A stretch of 6,254 nucleotides of DNA from UBA6136 sp039795615 (GTDB lineage: Bacteria > Pseudomonadota > Gammaproteobacteria > Methylococcales > Methylococcaceae). A program made the translations under genes and the position numbers. The notes below the pieces were generated by a model. That model did not search any database and had not been told where the DNA came from. It worked only from the letters and a program-made list of their open reading frames with translations. How positions within the stretch are numbered: the first letter of the stretch is position 1; each line of letters opens with the position of its first letter. Below, one piece after another: positions 5,926 to 6,254 of the stretch. The DNA is taken from positions 1 through 6,254 of the forward strand of contig JBDKLO010000088.1 in the NCBI GenBank assembly GCA_039795615.1, in the 5' to 3' direction.

Positions 5926-6254
5926 TTACAGGGGCTTTGTGCCCCTGAAAAGGCAATAACGAACCAGGCCTCCGTCAAAGACTTTCCACTGCGCCAGGGC
6001 CACCTTGAAGTTGGCCGTCTGCGCTTTTTTCCTGAGACCCAGAGTCTGCATGATGAACTGCATCGGGTAGGTCCAAAGCGCCGTCAGGTACATCCTTCGG
6101 GCGGAAGGCATGGTTTCCTGGGTCGCTTCAGTTATCCCGATGTCGGTGAAACCGCACTCTTTCATTCCCGACTCAAACTCCTCGGCGGTTGAAAGATTGG
6201 GAACTGCCCAGCCATTGAGGCAATCCATGACCGCTTGCCACTCCCCCTCGTCAA
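5926..6254 (-). CDS. Putative SAM-dependent methyltransferase, C-terminal part (start beyond window)
   Basis: The minus-strand frame is open to the window edge and ends with TAA at 5928-5926, so about 108 C-terminal residues are visible. An ATG at 6228 is internal: the upstream codons read on as DEGEWQAV in the same frame. The segment GWAVPNLSTAEEF, followed by ECGFTDIGI, a hydrophobic helix around LTALWTYPMQFIM, and a final VRYCLFRGTKPL, resembles the C-terminal cap and last strands of small-molecule class I methyltransferases of the Methyltransf_11/UbiE-like kind. The SAM-binding motifs would lie in the unseen N-terminal part, so the assignment rests on general resemblance and the substrate cannot be told. 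The gene converges on copA with a 24-bp gap. Confidence 0.55.
   Translation of the reverse strand, partial: DEGEWQAVMDCLNGWAVPNLSTAEEFESGMKECGFTDIGITEATQETMPSARRMYLTALWTYPMQFIMQTLGLRKKAQTANFKVALAQWKVFDGGLVRYCLFRGTKPL
5929..5947 (-). terminator. Hairpin at the 3' end of the methyltransferase gene
   Basis: CAGGGGC (5929-5935) and GCCCCTG (5941-5947) form a perfect 7-bp GC-rich stem with a 5-base loop. On the minus strand the stem lies within the last codons of the methyltransferase, directly before its TAA. No T-run follows in that direction. Together with the hairpin at 5891-5915 it may stop or protect the two converging transcripts. Confidence 0.35.

Overview
The window is ordinary bacterial chromosome, moderately GC-rich and densely coding. 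It holds six genes, and the first and last are cut by the window edges. Protein similarity (recalled from known family sequences, not searched) suggests a gammaproteobacterium or close relative that oxidises reduced sulfur. The FAD subunit of a flavocytochrome c sulfide dehydrogenase, a surE-pcm pair sharing an ATGA junction, and a CopA of the 'SGGHFYRG...NMDTLVALG' type all fit this. I cannot name a genus. No tRNA, rRNA, CRISPR array, insertion sequence or integrase is visible.

Layout: (1) 1-1215, plus strand: the sulfide dehydrogenase flavoprotein, missing its N-terminus. It converges, with a 7-bp gap, on (2) a minus-strand DUF4202 gene (1223-1807, possibly to 1837). A roughly 150-bp divergent intergenic region (1808-1960) carries weak promoter-like elements for both directions. 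(3) surE (1961-2722) and (4) pcm (2719-3378) share four bases and form a damage-repair/stationary-phase survival pair. (5) After a 93-bp gap with an extended -10 promoter and a 7-bp inverted repeat comes copA (3472-5901), a Cu(I)-exporting P1B-type ATPase. (6) The C-terminal part of a putative SAM-dependent methyltransferase (5926-6254, minus strand) converges on copA. Two perfect hairpins lie at that junction.

How the genes relate: surE and pcm are very probably cotranscribed. Sulfide oxidation (gene 1) and copper export (gene 5) would both suit life in a sulfidic, metal-rich habitat, but the sequence does not link them in one regulon.

The strongest unexpected signal is inside CopA. Residues 128-189 and 191-252 align without gaps at a 63-residue offset (about 31% identity by eye). 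This indicates an old in-frame tandem duplication of the MB-TM1 membrane hairpin and predicts ten rather than eight membrane helices. The inverted repeat on the copA promoter is the next most interesting item. I found no wholly new multi-gene system here.
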